NCBI RefSeq assembly: GCF_000471645.3
Contig: NZ_AWGA01000047.1
Location: 1 to 34,555 of the forward strand
Origin: Candidatus Schmidhempelia bombi str. Bimp
GTDB taxonomy: Bacteria > Pseudomonadota > Gammaproteobacteria > Enterobacterales > Orbaceae
Direction: 5' to 3'
Length of the DNA stretch: 34,555 nucleotides
Shown here: piece by piece, positions 25,755 through 34,555 of the stretch
How positions within the stretch are numbered: the first letter of the stretch is position 1
How the letters are laid out: every line of letters starts with the position of its first letter
The notes under the pieces: model-generated
Database searches by the model: none
What the model saw: only the letters and a program-made list of their open reading frames with translations
Told to the model about the DNA's origin: nothing
Made by a program: the position numbers and the translations under genes

Positions 25755-28330
25755 TGCGTGACCACCAGCTCTTGCATCATTGCTTGTAACTCGGCTTCCA
25801 GTTGTTCGATCTCGTTATCAATCGAGGTTAAAGTATCTTGATAGCGTTCGTTTAACATTTGTAGGGTTTTTAGCTCCGCTTTAATCGGTTTTTCAATTAA
25901 TTCGCCAAGTAATGCAATGGTATTACCAAACCACTTTTTGTACATTAACGTGTCAATTTCTTGGTCGGTGAGATGTAAAATTCGTTCTTGCACGGCTTGT
26001 TTGAGCGCGTGCTCATCGGCTTTGATCTGTTTGCTTAATGTCGATTTTTGATTGATTAATCTATCAACTTTTTTCAGCAGTGCATAGGATTCGCTATCTT
26101 TGGCTCTATTTTTTAACTCTTCTTTGAGTTTTTTGTTATCAAAGCCATCTAATGGTTCATCATCTTCGTTCTTCTTCAATGATTCATACAGCGCTTCGTA
26201 TTCAATGCTATCTTCAACTTTGGCCGATTCAATGAGATCGGCAAGTTCACCGTCAAGTGCTTGGATTTGCTGTTTATTATGGTCGATATGTGCTAAGTCA
26301 TCGGCGAATAATTCACTGGCAATAAGTTCGCTTGGCATCAAACTACTAATAAATCCATCTTGTTCAACCCGCTTTTTGGTGCCACTGCCTTTAGCCACCA
26401 TATTGGGGATACGGCTGCGTCCGGCAGTATAAAAATCGGTTGCCGCAATAATTTCACTGTCATGTAATAAGGCGTTTTGCCAAATTTCGGCAATGATTTG
26501 ATACCCATCGTAGATGTCAATATGGTTAAACTTGGTGAGTAAGATTTTTATATCGTCTAACATTGATTCCATAAGCGGGTGAATTTGTTCTGGATCATTG
26601 ATGGCGATGATTTGTGCCCAATATTGATCAATATAAGCTTGAGTTTGCTGTGCTAATTGCGCTGATTGTTCAATAATGCGTGAATCGTTTAAGATTTTAT
26701 CGCTTAATTCATTAATCGTTGTGTTTAAAACAAAATATTGTGGTCGCACCGGCGCTAATGCTGCTTGCAATAAATCGGGCGTTGTGGTGTGGATAACCGT
26801 AAGTTGTTCTAGATTTTGTTGTGGTATTCCGCCTAATAAATGCCCTTCAACATCGTGGGCAATGTCATTATCAATGGACTCAATATAACGGGGAATATTG
26901 AGGTTATAGTCATTGGCAATAATTTCTTGGCGATGGGCTAAATGGCTATAACCCGCTTGCTCTTGACGTGAGACATAAGTATCGACAATTTTGGCGATGT
27001 CTTTTTCTTGCAAGACATTTTGTTTACCGACTTTAATAAAGGTGTTTGAGGCATCAATAATTAATACGGGATCGGCAATGTGTCGATTCTTTTTTAAGAC
27101 TAAAATAACGACAGGTATCCCTGTGTTGGTAAAAAGGTTACTTGGTAAGCCAATGACGGTATCAATGTAGTTTTTTTCCAATAATCGTTTACGGATTTCG
27201 CCTTCTGCTGCACCTCGGAATAAGATCCCATGCGGTAATACGATAGCCATGGTACCAGTTTGCCCTAAATGGAATAAACCATGTAATAGAAAAGCAAAGT
27301 CGCCTTTAGAATCTGGGGGTAATACACCAGCGAGCTCAAAACGGGGATCGCTCACTTTTAATCCGGCACGATTCCAATTTTTTACCGAATAAGGGGGATT
27401 CATTACCACCGCATCAAACTGTACCCCTTCACTCGGGTGCTGCGGATCTTCTGGCCAGTCATGGGTTAATGTATCGCCATTTCTAATGGTCATTTTATGG
27501 GGTTTGACTTCATGCAGTAATAAATTCATACGCGCTAGATTGTAGGTAGCCGTATTTTTTTCTTGACCGTAATAGGTTAAGCTTTGCTGTACCTCTTTGG
27601 TAAGATGTTTTCTAACGGTAAGTAGTAGTGAGCCAGAGCCCACGGTAGGATCATAGATAGAACGGATATTTGAGGTTTTAGCCGCAATTTGCGCCATAAC
27701 TTCACTCACTTGGCGCGGCGTATAGAATTCACCGGCTTTTTTACCCGATTCCATAGCAAATTGACCGATCAGGTATTCATAGGCATCACCTAAAACATCG
27801 CCTTTTTGCAACGCGACCATATCAAGATCGGCAAATAATAAAATCAACGCTTTTATATTTTTGCTGCGCTCATGTAAATTACTACCAAGAGCGGTATCGG
27901 TTAAATCTAAGGTTGAATTGGAAAAGAGATGTTTAAAGTCATCGGCATCTTTGCTATTGGCAATTGAACGCTCAAAATGATTTAAGCTGTCGATCACTTT
28001 TTGTACTTCAAAATGACCTTGATTAATATCGTTAATCCAAGTTTGGTAAAGGTGCTGAGGTAAAACGTAATAACCCAGCGTACTTTGCAGTATGCTTTCT
28101 AATTGAGGACCGCTTGCAGCCATACTTTGATAATAGTTGGCGATAAGTGCTGATTCGGTGATCTCGTCTTTAGTGATTAACATTTTAAATGCGGCTAAGG
28201 TTTTATCGCTTAAAAATTTATAAAACATTAAACCTAACATATAATCTTTATAACGACTGGCATCCATCGAGCCACGCAACTCATTGGCGCCATCCCATAA
28301 CCGACGTTTAATTTCTTCAGATGTAATCAC
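25751..28330 (-). CDS. hsdM: Type I restriction-modification DNA methyltransferase subunit, long form
   Basis: The protein is 859 residues. An N-terminal HsdM helical domain (about 5-150) leads into the N6-adenine methyltransferase core. Its blocks are GEFYTPRQVSEVMAQI (200-215), the SAM site YDPTVGSGSLL (226-236) and the catalytic NPPY (311-314). The core appears to end near residue 490, where well-studied HsdM proteins (about 520 residues) stop. Roughly 350 more residues follow, strongly charged and with coiled-coil character (LNQKSTLSKQIKADEHALKQ-like heptads near the end). The start is GTG at 28330, with GAGG about ten bases upstream. It is first of the hsdM-hsdS-hsdR operon and protects host DNA. 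The extension's role is unknown. Confidence 0.94.
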   Translation of the reverse strand: MITSEEIKRRLWDGANELRGSMDASRYKDYMLGLMFYKFLSDKTLAAFKMLITKDEITESALIANYYQSMAASGPQLESILQSTLGYYVLPQHLYQTWINDINQGHFEVQKVIDSLNHFERSIANSKDADDFKHLFSNSTLDLTDTALGSNLHERSKNIKALILLFADLDMVALQKGDVLGDAYEYLIGQFAMESGKKAGEFYTPRQVSEVMAQIAAKTSNIRSIYDPTVGSGSLLLTVRKHLTKEVQQSLTYYGQEKNTATYNLARMNLLLHEVKPHKMTIRNGDTLTHDWPEDPQHPSEGVQFDAVVMNPPYSVKNWNRAGLKVSDPRFELAGVLPPDSKGDFAFLLHGLFHLGQTGTMAIVLPHGILFRGAAEGEIRKRLLEKNYIDTVIGLPSNLFTNTGIPVVILVLKKNRHIADPVLIIDASNTFIKVGKQNVLQEKDIAKIVDTYVSRQEQAGYSHLAHRQEIIANDYNLNIPRYIESIDNDIAHDVEGHLLGGIPQQNLEQLTVIHTTTPDLLQAALAPVRPQYFVLNTTINELSDKILNDSRIIEQSAQLAQQTQAYIDQYWAQIIAINDPEQIHPLMESMLDDIKILLTKFNHIDIYDGYQIIAEIWQNALLHDSEIIAATDFYTAGRSRIPNMVAKGSGTKKRVEQDGFISSLMPSELIASELFADDLAHIDHNKQQIQALDGELADLIESAKVEDSIEYEALYESLKKNEDDEPLDGFDNKKLKEELKNRAKDSESYALLKKVDRLINQKSTLSKQIKADEHALKQAVQERILHLTDQEIDTLMYKKWFGNTIALLGELIEKPIKAELKTLQMLNERYQDTLTSIDNEIEQLEAELQAMMQELVVTQ

Positions 28331-29277
28331 TACTTATCAACCTCATTCGTTAATTTTACTGTTGGCATAAAAACAGAGTTATTTTTTTATCGTTTTTATA
28401 GCTAACTTTAGTTGCGCTGTATTTTAGCGATAATTAGTTTTAAATCCTAGTGAAATAAGTAAAAATCTTAATTAATAGAAATAATTATCAAAAATAGTTG
28501 AACGGGATGTGTAATTTAGGATTTAGTTTTTTAGGTTAAACAGAGAACGTCGCTTTATAGTTTTTAGTCATCGCTTGGGCGTCGATTATCTAGCATTTTT
28601 TAGAGATATCTTTTTAATCAGATATACCAACTTCTAGCTGTTATTATATTAATATGCATTAAGTATCTATGATTTTTATTAATTAAATTTCTTTTTGTCC
28701 AATGTCTGAACATTTTTACTTTTTTGCTAAATTAAGGTAGGCATATTTATATATTAGTCACTTTAGCGCTGACGCTTAAATCACTATCCTTATTTTCTAA
28801 TGCCTTATATTTTCTCTCTAACTAAGTTATTGATCATTGTTATCTGATAGGTTGCTATTATCTTGGATTTATCCTTATATGTGTGACGTATATAAAAAAA
28901 TTGTTTTAGCTTAACTTAGGTGGAAGTCCTTTTTATAGCGTCTTTTGGGATATGGAAAATATCCAACTTGCCTTTGTATATTTCGATACTTTTGGAGAAA
29001 TAATTCACTATCTTCAATTTAATATAAATTGTGTCAACGTGATCGTGTTCGTGGTTGTCTATCTGGTTAACAACAGTTTACTAGATAATGACCAATATTA
29101 CGCATTTTTAAAGATTGTTATTGGTAAGTCTATATTAATAGATTTTTTCAAGAACTGTTTCTATGAAGATAGGTATGATATTCGGTTAAAAATATATTTT
29201 TGGTATATATAGTATATATTCAAATATCATGGCATAATTAAACAGTTTATTCTGCTAATAAGCGAGGAGAATTTCAG
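28331..29277. other. Long gap between hsdM and the YccA-type gene
   Basis: This 947-base, very AT-rich divergent region contains the hsdM ribosome site at its left end and the GAGGAG site of the next gene at its right end. An 86-codon plus-strand frame (28952-29212, MENIQLAFVYFDTFGEIIHY) is possible. It looks like chance in AT-rich DNA: mostly hydrophobic-aromatic, with a weak ribosome site. I found no repeat of the tRNA-Leu 3' end that would mark the other edge of an island. Confidence 0.4.
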
Positions 29278-29979
29278 ATGAATAACAATTATTGGTCAAA
29301 TGGTTCTATTGTTGAGAATGCAAACCAACGCATTCAAACTTATATGAATCATGTTTATGGTTGGATGAGTGTTGGGTTATTATTGACTGGCTTAGTTGCT
29401 TGGTTTGCATCAACCAATGTAGCATTGTTACAAATGTTATATAAGGGGATGTGGGTATTAGCCATTGCTCAGATTGGTATCGTTTTTGTGCTTTCTGGTA
29501 TGGTGAAAAAGCTTTCAGGCAGCGCCGCAACCGCCTTGTTTATGGTTTATTCGGTTTTAACTGGATTAACCTGTTCAATTTATCTACTTGTTTTTACCGG
29601 TGAGTCGATTGCTAGTACTTTTTTTGTTACGACAGGTATGTTTGCAGCATTAAGTGTGTACGGTTATAGTACCAAACGAAACTTATCAGGATTAGGTAGT
29701 TTCTTATTTATGGGATTGATTGGTATAGTTCTAGCATCACTTATCAATTTTTTCTTAAAAAGTGAACCATTAATGTGGGCAATTACCTATATTGGGGTGT
29801 TTGTTTTTGCGTTATTAACGGCCTATGATACACAAAAATTGAAACAATTTGGAGAAACCGTATCGACTGATGATGCTGATTCATTCCGCCGTTATGCTAT
29901 TATTGGTGCATTAACTTTATATCTTGATTTTATTAACTTATTTATTATGTTATTAAGAATCTTAGGTGATCGACGATAA
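29278..29979 (+). CDS. Bax inhibitor-1/YccA family inner-membrane protein
   Basis: The 233-residue protein has a short polar N-terminus and about seven membrane helices, starting at YMNHVYGWMSVGLLLTGLVA. It ends in the family's conserved C-terminal part: TAYDTQKLKQFGETVSTDDA, then YAIIGALTLYLDFINLFIML. Bacterial members (YbhL, YccA) are poorly understood; YccA interacts with the FtsH protease, and related proteins conduct calcium. YccA and YbhL cannot be separated here. AGGAG lies eight bases before the ATG, and a strong terminator follows. Confidence 0.93.
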   Translation: MNNNYWSNGSIVENANQRIQTYMNHVYGWMSVGLLLTGLVAWFASTNVALLQMLYKGMWVLAIAQIGIVFVLSGMVKKLSGSAATALFMVYSVLTGLTCSIYLLVFTGESIASTFFVTTGMFAALSVYGYSTKRNLSGLGSFLFMGLIGIVLASLINFFLKSEPLMWAITYIGVFVFALLTAYDTQKLKQFGETVSTDDADSFRRYAIIGALTLYLDFINLFIMLLRILGDRR

Positions 29980-30002
29980 CGATTTATCTTGGATAGTTGA
30001 TA

Positions 30003-30032
30003 TAAAAAAACCGCCATCTGGCGGTTTTTTTA
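30003..30032. terminator. Bidirectional rho-independent terminator
   Basis: AAAAAAACCGCC, loop ATCT, GGCGGTTTTTTT forms a GC-rich stem with A- and T-runs on both sides. It serves both the YccA-type gene (plus) and gloA (minus), which converge here. Confidence 0.92.
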
Positions 30033-30040
30033 TATGCTAT

Positions 30041-30445
30041 TTAACCAAGCGCATTATTAGCTTGGTTATTTTGGATTAATTCGATTTTATAACCATCAGG
30101 ATCTTCGATAAAGGCTATGATTGTTGTTCCTCCTTTAACTGGGCCAGCTTCACGTGTCACTTTCCCACCGGCTTTTTTGATCGATGTACACGTCATCGCA
30201 ACATCATCAACGCCTAATGCAATATGACCAAAAGCGTTTCCGTGATCATAATGATCAACACCCCAGTTATAAGTTAACTCAATAACAGCGTCATGCTGTT
30301 CACGACCATAACCAACAAACGCTAAAGAATAGCCGTATTCTGGATTTTCATCTGTACGTAATAGTTGCATACCAAGTACTTTAGTGTAAAAATCAATCGA
30401 GCGATTTAAATCGCCAACACGAATCATGGTGTGAAGAATTCTCAT
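30041..30445 (-). CDS. gloA: Lactoylglutathione lyase (glyoxalase I)
   Basis: The 134-residue enzyme carries the four metal ligands at the E. coli positions: H5 (RILHTMIRV), E56 ([10 protein letters not shown]), H74 (FGHIALGVD) and E122 (GYKIELIQ). It isomerises the methylglyoxal-glutathione adduct to S-lactoylglutathione, detoxifying methylglyoxal in the cytosol. The length matches nickel/cobalt-type bacterial GloA. It lies 37 bases after slyB on the same strand, and the two may be co-transcribed. Confidence 0.97.
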   Translation of the reverse strand: MRILHTMIRVGDLNRSIDFYTKVLGMQLLRTDENPEYGYSLAFVGYGREQHDAVIELTYNWGVDHYDHGNAFGHIALGVDDVAMTCTSIKKAGGKVTREAGPVKGGTTIIAFIEDPDGYKIELIQNNQANNALG

Positions 30446-30482
30446 CGTTATCCTTTTTGTTATTATTTAATTAAAAAATCAA

Positions 30483-30962
30483 TTAACGTGGTGCAACAAT
30501 AATTTTATTACCGTCTGTAATGATACGTACCGCCTGACCAACATGGAATTGGTTAGGTGAGGCTTTTTGCACAACGACTATATTTGAGCCATTTTCTTGG
30601 CGAACTTGGATTTCTAAGGCGTTGGTTTGGCTAAGCCCATCTTCAAGCTTGCTACCAGCAGCCATCCCAGCAATTGCTCCCGCAGCTGTTGCTAAATGAC
30701 GGCCACTACCACCGCCAATGGTATTACCTAATAAACCACCAAGTACCGCACCACCGACTGACCCTAAAAATCCAGATGTACTACCGTCACTGTCCGCATT
30801 AGTCTGTATTTTTACTGCTCTTACTGCAGTAATAGTTCCATAATTGACGAATTGAGCCTGCTTAGCTTGGTTACCTGTATAGACATCTCCAGAATAAACA
30901 TCTGAATTTGTACAGCCAGAAAATAACGCTGCTATTATAGCTAATGCAACAAACTTCTTCAT
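30483..30962 (-). CDS. slyB: Outer-membrane lipoprotein, SlyB/PcP family
   Basis: The 159-residue protein has a lipoprotein signal with lipobox LFSGC (modified Cys17). A glycine-zipper hairpin follows (SGFLGSVGGAVLGGLLGNTI, and ATAAGAIAGMAAGS). The C-terminal beta-rich domain ends in VRIITDGNKIIVAPR. SlyB-type lipoproteins sit in the outer membrane and help keep it intact under stress, and are PhoPQ-regulated in enteric bacteria. The ribosome site GAGGAT precedes the ATG. Possibly co-transcribed with gloA. Confidence 0.93.
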   Translation of the reverse strand: MKKFVALAIIAALFSGCTNSDVYSGDVYTGNQAKQAQFVNYGTITAVRAVKIQTNADSDGSTSGFLGSVGGAVLGGLLGNTIGGGSGRHLATAAGAIAGMAAGSKLEDGLSQTNALEIQVRQENGSNIVVVQKASPNQFHVGQAVRIITDGNKIIVAPR

Positions 30963-31445
30963 AATTTCATCCTCATTGACTTATTCCATGGTTGAATAAG
31001 AGTAGATTATCAGACTTTGCCCTAGTTTTTAAACTATCTTGTCTAATTATTCTTAATCTTATTCATGTTTTTTAGTATACTCTTGTTAAATCGTAAATGG
31101 AGTTACTTTTTCATGAAGATTTTGAAAATAGTACTATAGTTAATAACAATTTGATTATATTGAGTATTAACTAATGAACGTTTAACTTTATGTGATAGCT
31201 AGGGAACAATAATGGTGATTTATTTTAGCTACCATTGTTTAAGTTATTTTATTGGTACTTAACTATAAAAGCAGTGTAATGAATGATAACCGATTAATGG
31301 TAAAATGTTTCATCGTCGTATACTGATGATTCATTCAGCTATCATTAGTAAATATCATCATACAGAATAAAGTTGAATGTAAGACATAGATAATAATACA
31401 TAACGATTTAACGACTTCTTTTTAATTAGATTTAAGCGAATATAT
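30963..31445. other. Divergent intergenic region between slyB and seqA
   Basis: This 483-base AT-rich stretch has no convincing gene. It must hold promoters for slyB (minus) and seqA (plus). A small hairpin CTTATTC/GAATAAG lies in the slyB leader (about 30978-30998). I see no other definite element. Confidence 0.4.
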
Positions 31446-31979
31446 ATGAAAAATATAGAAATTGATGATGAACTTTATTATTACATTGCCCGCCAAACTC
31501 AGCATATAGGAGAAAGTGCTTCAAGTATTTTAAGACGTTTGTTAAATATAGAAGCAGAATCACAGATGGCAGCGATAGCCATAAATCCAGAAATGAAGCC
31601 AAGATCGAGTCGTGATGACTATGGCATTATTAATGAGTTGGTTGAGAGTGATGCATTTATCAAAGAAACAAAAAGCGTCAATCGTTTTTTATCTATATTA
31701 GCCGTATTACATGCATGGAATAGTTCTCGCTTTTCTTTGGCTGCGGCATCACTACATGGTAGTAAAAGGCGTTATTTAGCCATTTCTGAAGCAGCCTTAC
31801 TTGAACACGGAAAAACAACAAAACCAAAAGCGATCAATGGTACCTCTTACTGGGTTGTGACTAATAATAATACCGCAAGAAAAAGCTATATTATTGAATC
31901 CATTATGAAGAACATGGATTTCCCCTCTGAGATTATTACCCATGTTTTAGAACGTTTTATAGTTAAAAGTGGAGTATAA
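31446..31979 (+). CDS. seqA: Negative modulator of replication initiation SeqA
   Basis: The 177-residue protein has the N-terminal multimerisation segment (MKNIEIDDELYYYIARQTQH, then GESASSILRRLLNI). After a flexible linker comes the C-terminal domain that binds hemimethylated GATC pairs (FLSILAVLHAWNSSRFSLAA, then INGTSYWVVTNNNTARKS). SeqA sequesters newly replicated oriC and organises DNA behind the fork. It is confined to gammaproteobacteria that carry Dam methylase, so it also says something about the organism. pgm follows directly, the arrangement known from E. coli. Confidence 0.96.
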   Translation: MKNIEIDDELYYYIARQTQHIGESASSILRRLLNIEAESQMAAIAINPEMKPRSSRDDYGIINELVESDAFIKETKSVNRFLSILAVLHAWNSSRFSLAAASLHGSKRRYLAISEAALLEHGKTTKPKAINGTSYWVVTNNNTARKSYIIESIMKNMDFPSEIITHVLERFIVKSGV

Positions 31980-31983
31980 ACAC

Positions 31984-33624
31984 GTGAATCCGCTTATTAA
32001 CCGTGCTGGTTCTTTAGCACAGGTTCATGATCTGATTAATGTTGATATGTTAATTGGTGATTATTATGATATTCAACCCGATATTTCACACATTTATCAA
32101 CGAGTCAATTTCGGTACATCTGGTCATCGGGGATGTGCGAGTCGAGGTACATTTAATGAGCTGCATATTTTGGCAATTGCCCAAGCGATTGTCGATGTTC
32201 GTAAGCAATATCAAGTAACTGGGCCGTGTTTTATTGGGAAAGATACCCATGCCTTATCTGCGCCAGCTATGCAAACCGTATTAGAAGTTTTTGCTGCTAA
32301 TGGTATATTGACCATTATTGCTGAAAATAATGGTTTTACGCCGACTCCAGTAATATCTCATGCGATAATTACTTATAATCAACAGCACTCTAATGCTTTA
32401 GCTGATGGTATTATCATTACCCCTTCACATAATCCCCCCCAAGATGGCGGTATTAAGTATAATCCTACGCATGGAGGTCCAGCTGATACCATGCTAACTA
32501 AAGCTATTGAGCAACGCGCCAATCAATTACTCGAACAGCAGCTAGCAGAAGTAAAACGTATTGCGTTAAAACAAGCGTTGACCAGTGGCTTTGTACATCA
32601 AATAAATTATGAAAAGGCCTATATTGATGATTTAAATAATGTAATTGATATGCAAGCGATTGCTGATTCTGATTTGCATATTGGCGTCGATCCTTTAGGG
32701 GGGGCTGGGAGCCGCTATTGGTCTATAATTGCTGAACAATATCGATTAAACTTAAATGTTGTTAATGACAAGATTGATCCGACTTTTGGCTTTATGCATT
32801 TAGATCATGATAGTGTGATTCGGATGGACTGTTCAAGTGCTTATGCAATGACAGGTTTGCTTAAATTAAAAGATAAATTTGATCTTGCCTTTGCTAATGA
32901 TACCGATTTTGATCGGCATGGGATTGTCACTCCAGCCGGATTAATGAATGCGAATGCCTATTTAGCCGCAGCGACGGATTATTTATTACGTCATCGCCCC
33001 GAATGGTCTAAAACTATTCAAATTGGTAAAACAGTGGTGACTAGTTCAATGATCGATCGCGTGACAACGTCACTTGGATACTCGTATCAAGAATTTCCGG
33101 TAGGATTTAAATGGTATGCTGAAGGATTATTTAGTGGTCAATTAGGTTTTGCTTGTGAGGAGAGTGCTGGTGCTGCTTTTTTGAGAAAGAATGGTCAAGT
33201 TTGGACAACAGATAAAGATGGTATTATCTTATGTTTGTTGGCGGCTGAAATGACCGCTAAAACAGGCAAAAATCCACAACAACATTATCATAAACTGACC
33301 GAAAAATTAGGAACCGCTTATTATGGGCGTATACAAGCATTAGCTACCTTTGAAGAAAAACAAAAGTTAGCTAAATTAGATGCTAAACAACTTAAAACCG
33401 AAATGTTAGCGGGCGATCCGATTAAGCACTGTTTGACACAAGCGCCAGCTAACCATGCAGCAATAGGTGGTTTAAAAGTTATTACCGAAAATGGCTGGTT
33501 TGCAGCCAGACCTTCTGGGACTGAAGAGGCATATAAAATATACGCTGAAAGTTTTATTAGCGAGCAGCACCTTGCCCAATTGCAAGCTGAAGCACAAACT
33601 TTAGTGTCATCGGTAATAAAATAG
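31984..33624 (+). CDS. pgm: Phosphoglucomutase (alpha-D-glucose phosphate-specific)
   Basis: The 546-residue product equals the length of E. coli Pgm. It has the substrate-entry block VNFGTSGHRG, the active-site serine in TPSHNPPQDGGIKYN (Ser148), the metal loop FANDTDFDRHG, the sugar loop CEESAGAAFLR and the phosphate loop RPSGTEEAYK. It interconverts glucose-1-phosphate and glucose-6-phosphate. I place the start at the GTG at 31984, nine bases after GGAG and giving MNPLINRAG, like the family start. An in-frame GTG at 31969 inside seqA lacks a ribosome site. Only four bases separate it from the seqA stop, so the pair is probably co-transcribed and coupled. Confidence 0.96.
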   Translation: MNPLINRAGSLAQVHDLINVDMLIGDYYDIQPDISHIYQRVNFGTSGHRGCASRGTFNELHILAIAQAIVDVRKQYQVTGPCFIGKDTHALSAPAMQTVLEVFAANGILTIIAENNGFTPTPVISHAIITYNQQHSNALADGIIITPSHNPPQDGGIKYNPTHGGPADTMLTKAIEQRANQLLEQQLAEVKRIALKQALTSGFVHQINYEKAYIDDLNNVIDMQAIADSDLHIGVDPLGGAGSRYWSIIAEQYRLNLNVVNDKIDPTFGFMHLDHDSVIRMDCSSAYAMTGLLKLKDKFDLAFANDTDFDRHGIVTPAGLMNANAYLAAATDYLLRHRPEWSKTIQIGKTVVTSSMIDRVTTSLGYSYQEFPVGFKWYAEGLFSGQLGFACEESAGAAFLRKNGQVWTTDKDGIILCLLAAEMTAKTGKNPQQHYHKLTEKLGTAYYGRIQALATFEEKQKLAKLDAKQLKTEMLAGDPIKHCLTQAPANHAAIGGLKVITENGWFAARPSGTEEAYKIYAESFISEQHLAQLQAEAQTLVSSVIK

Positions 33625-33650
33625 CGTAGGGTAGAGAGGGTTAAATATAG

Positions 33651-33682
33651 AAAAAGCAGAAGTGAACTGTTTCTGCTTTTTT
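33651..33682 (+). terminator. Rho-independent terminator after pgm
   Basis: AAAAAGCAGAA (33651-33661), a nine-base loop, then TTCTGCTTTTT (33671-33681) and a further T. It lies 27 bases past the pgm stop. Confidence 0.85.
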
Positions 33683-33693
33683 GACTTTATTGG

Positions 33694-33739
33694 TTAAGCC
33701 TTGAACCTGCGTTGTTTAGCGTGAGGAAATAAGGCTTAA
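33694..33739. repeat. 9-bp inverted repeat between convergent pgm and guaB
   Basis: TTAAGCCTT (33694-33702) is mirrored exactly by AAGGCTTAA (33731-33739), 28 bases apart. It lies beyond the pgm terminator, so it is not needed for termination of pgm. The arms resemble those at 11801-11834 and 17468-17523. The remaining gap to 34013 shows no gene. Confidence 0.5.
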
Positions 33740-34012
33740 ACACTGCAATTGTTTTACTCGTTTAAGTTGATGTACGTTGTTATTCTACCTATTACTTAAT
33801 AACCATAATGCATGTATCGCTATAGTTTGTAAAAAATAGGCATGAAACATAAAAAATTCTCTCTATAATTAGCCGTAGTACACTTCCTCATCTTTTAGCG
33901 TTGGGAGAATAACAGTGGTATATGGGTAGGGTAATGCTTTATTTTTTGATAAAGTTAATGATTAAACTTAGCGCCCAATATTATTACTGGTTTATTTAGC
34001 ATTGTTGTAAGT

Positions 34013-34047
34013 AATAAAAAACCATAGATTAACTTTATCTATGGTTT
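34013..34047 (-). terminator. Rho-independent terminator after guaB
   Basis: On the minus strand AAACCATAGAT (34047 down to 34037), a seven-base loop, then ATCTATGGTTT (34029-34019) is followed by TTTATTAC. It lies 22 bases beyond the guaB stop. Confidence 0.85.
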
Positions 34048-34069
34048 GATACTTTTAGGCTGGAATAAA

Positions 34070-34555
<486 letters not shown>

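Noticed and set aside
26100-26432. 110-codon Ser-rich plus-strand frame inside hsdM
   Set aside because: Antisense shadow of the Asp/Glu-rich HsdM extension. The serine richness follows from the complementary codons.
28952-29212. 86-codon plus-strand frame in the gap before the YccA-type gene
   Set aside because: Weak ribosome site, no recognisable motif, composition like random AT-rich DNA. Not strong enough to call a gene.
28331-29277. Possible attachment-site repeat of the tRNA-Leu 3' end
   Set aside because: I looked for the CGACCACTGGCACCA end in this gap and did not find it.

Overview
The window is AT-rich gammaproteobacterial chromosome. SeqA followed by phosphoglucomutase, the CmoA/CmoB pair, GlnK-AmtB, RNase D with a UUG start and a YccA-type membrane protein suggest a host-associated member near the Enterobacterales/Pasteurellales. 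The base composition and several decayed genes fit the Orbaceae (Gilliamella/Orbus-like gut symbionts), but this placement is inference from gene content, not a measured result.

Layout. 1-2.4 kb: the end of an unknown gene, a membrane-anchored protein that may belong to a type VI secretion locus, then about 1 kb holding two broken minus-strand genes. 2.4-6.4 kb: an orphan amino-acid-type binding protein, a glnK-amtB ammonium operon behind a good sigma-54 promoter, and a GRP-family sugar transporter. 6.4-9.9 kb: a TPP-riboswitch-controlled thiamine ABC importer (thiB-thiP-thiQ). 9.9-11.7 kb: a decayed gap, then a structured leader ending in a strong terminator just before a compact CodA/AtzC-type amidohydrolase. 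11.9-18.7 kb: housekeeping genes cmoB and cmoA (tRNA wobble modification), a membrane metallophosphoesterase, rnd, ribE and a nadR that lacks its repressor domain. 18.9-19.6 kb: a 21-cysteine copper-storage-like protein and tRNA-Leu(CAA).

19.7-28.3 kb is an accessory defence block next to the tRNA. It holds a type I restriction-modification operon (hsdM-hsdS-hsdR, with an unusually long HsdM). Downstream of it are a stranded, decayed second copy of an hsdR 3' end, then a protein pairing an N-terminal EVE/PUA-like domain with a C-terminal PD-(D/E)XK-like domain (candidate modification-dependent restriction enzyme), then a fragment of an unknown gene. This is the most interesting part of the window.

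28.3-34.6 kb returns to core genome: yccA-like, gloA, slyB, seqA-pgm and the 3' part of guaB. Three convergent gene junctions (about 11.8, 17.5 and 33.7 kb) each hold an inverted repeat with arms built on TTAAGCC/GGCTTAA, possibly a repeat or terminator family of this genome.
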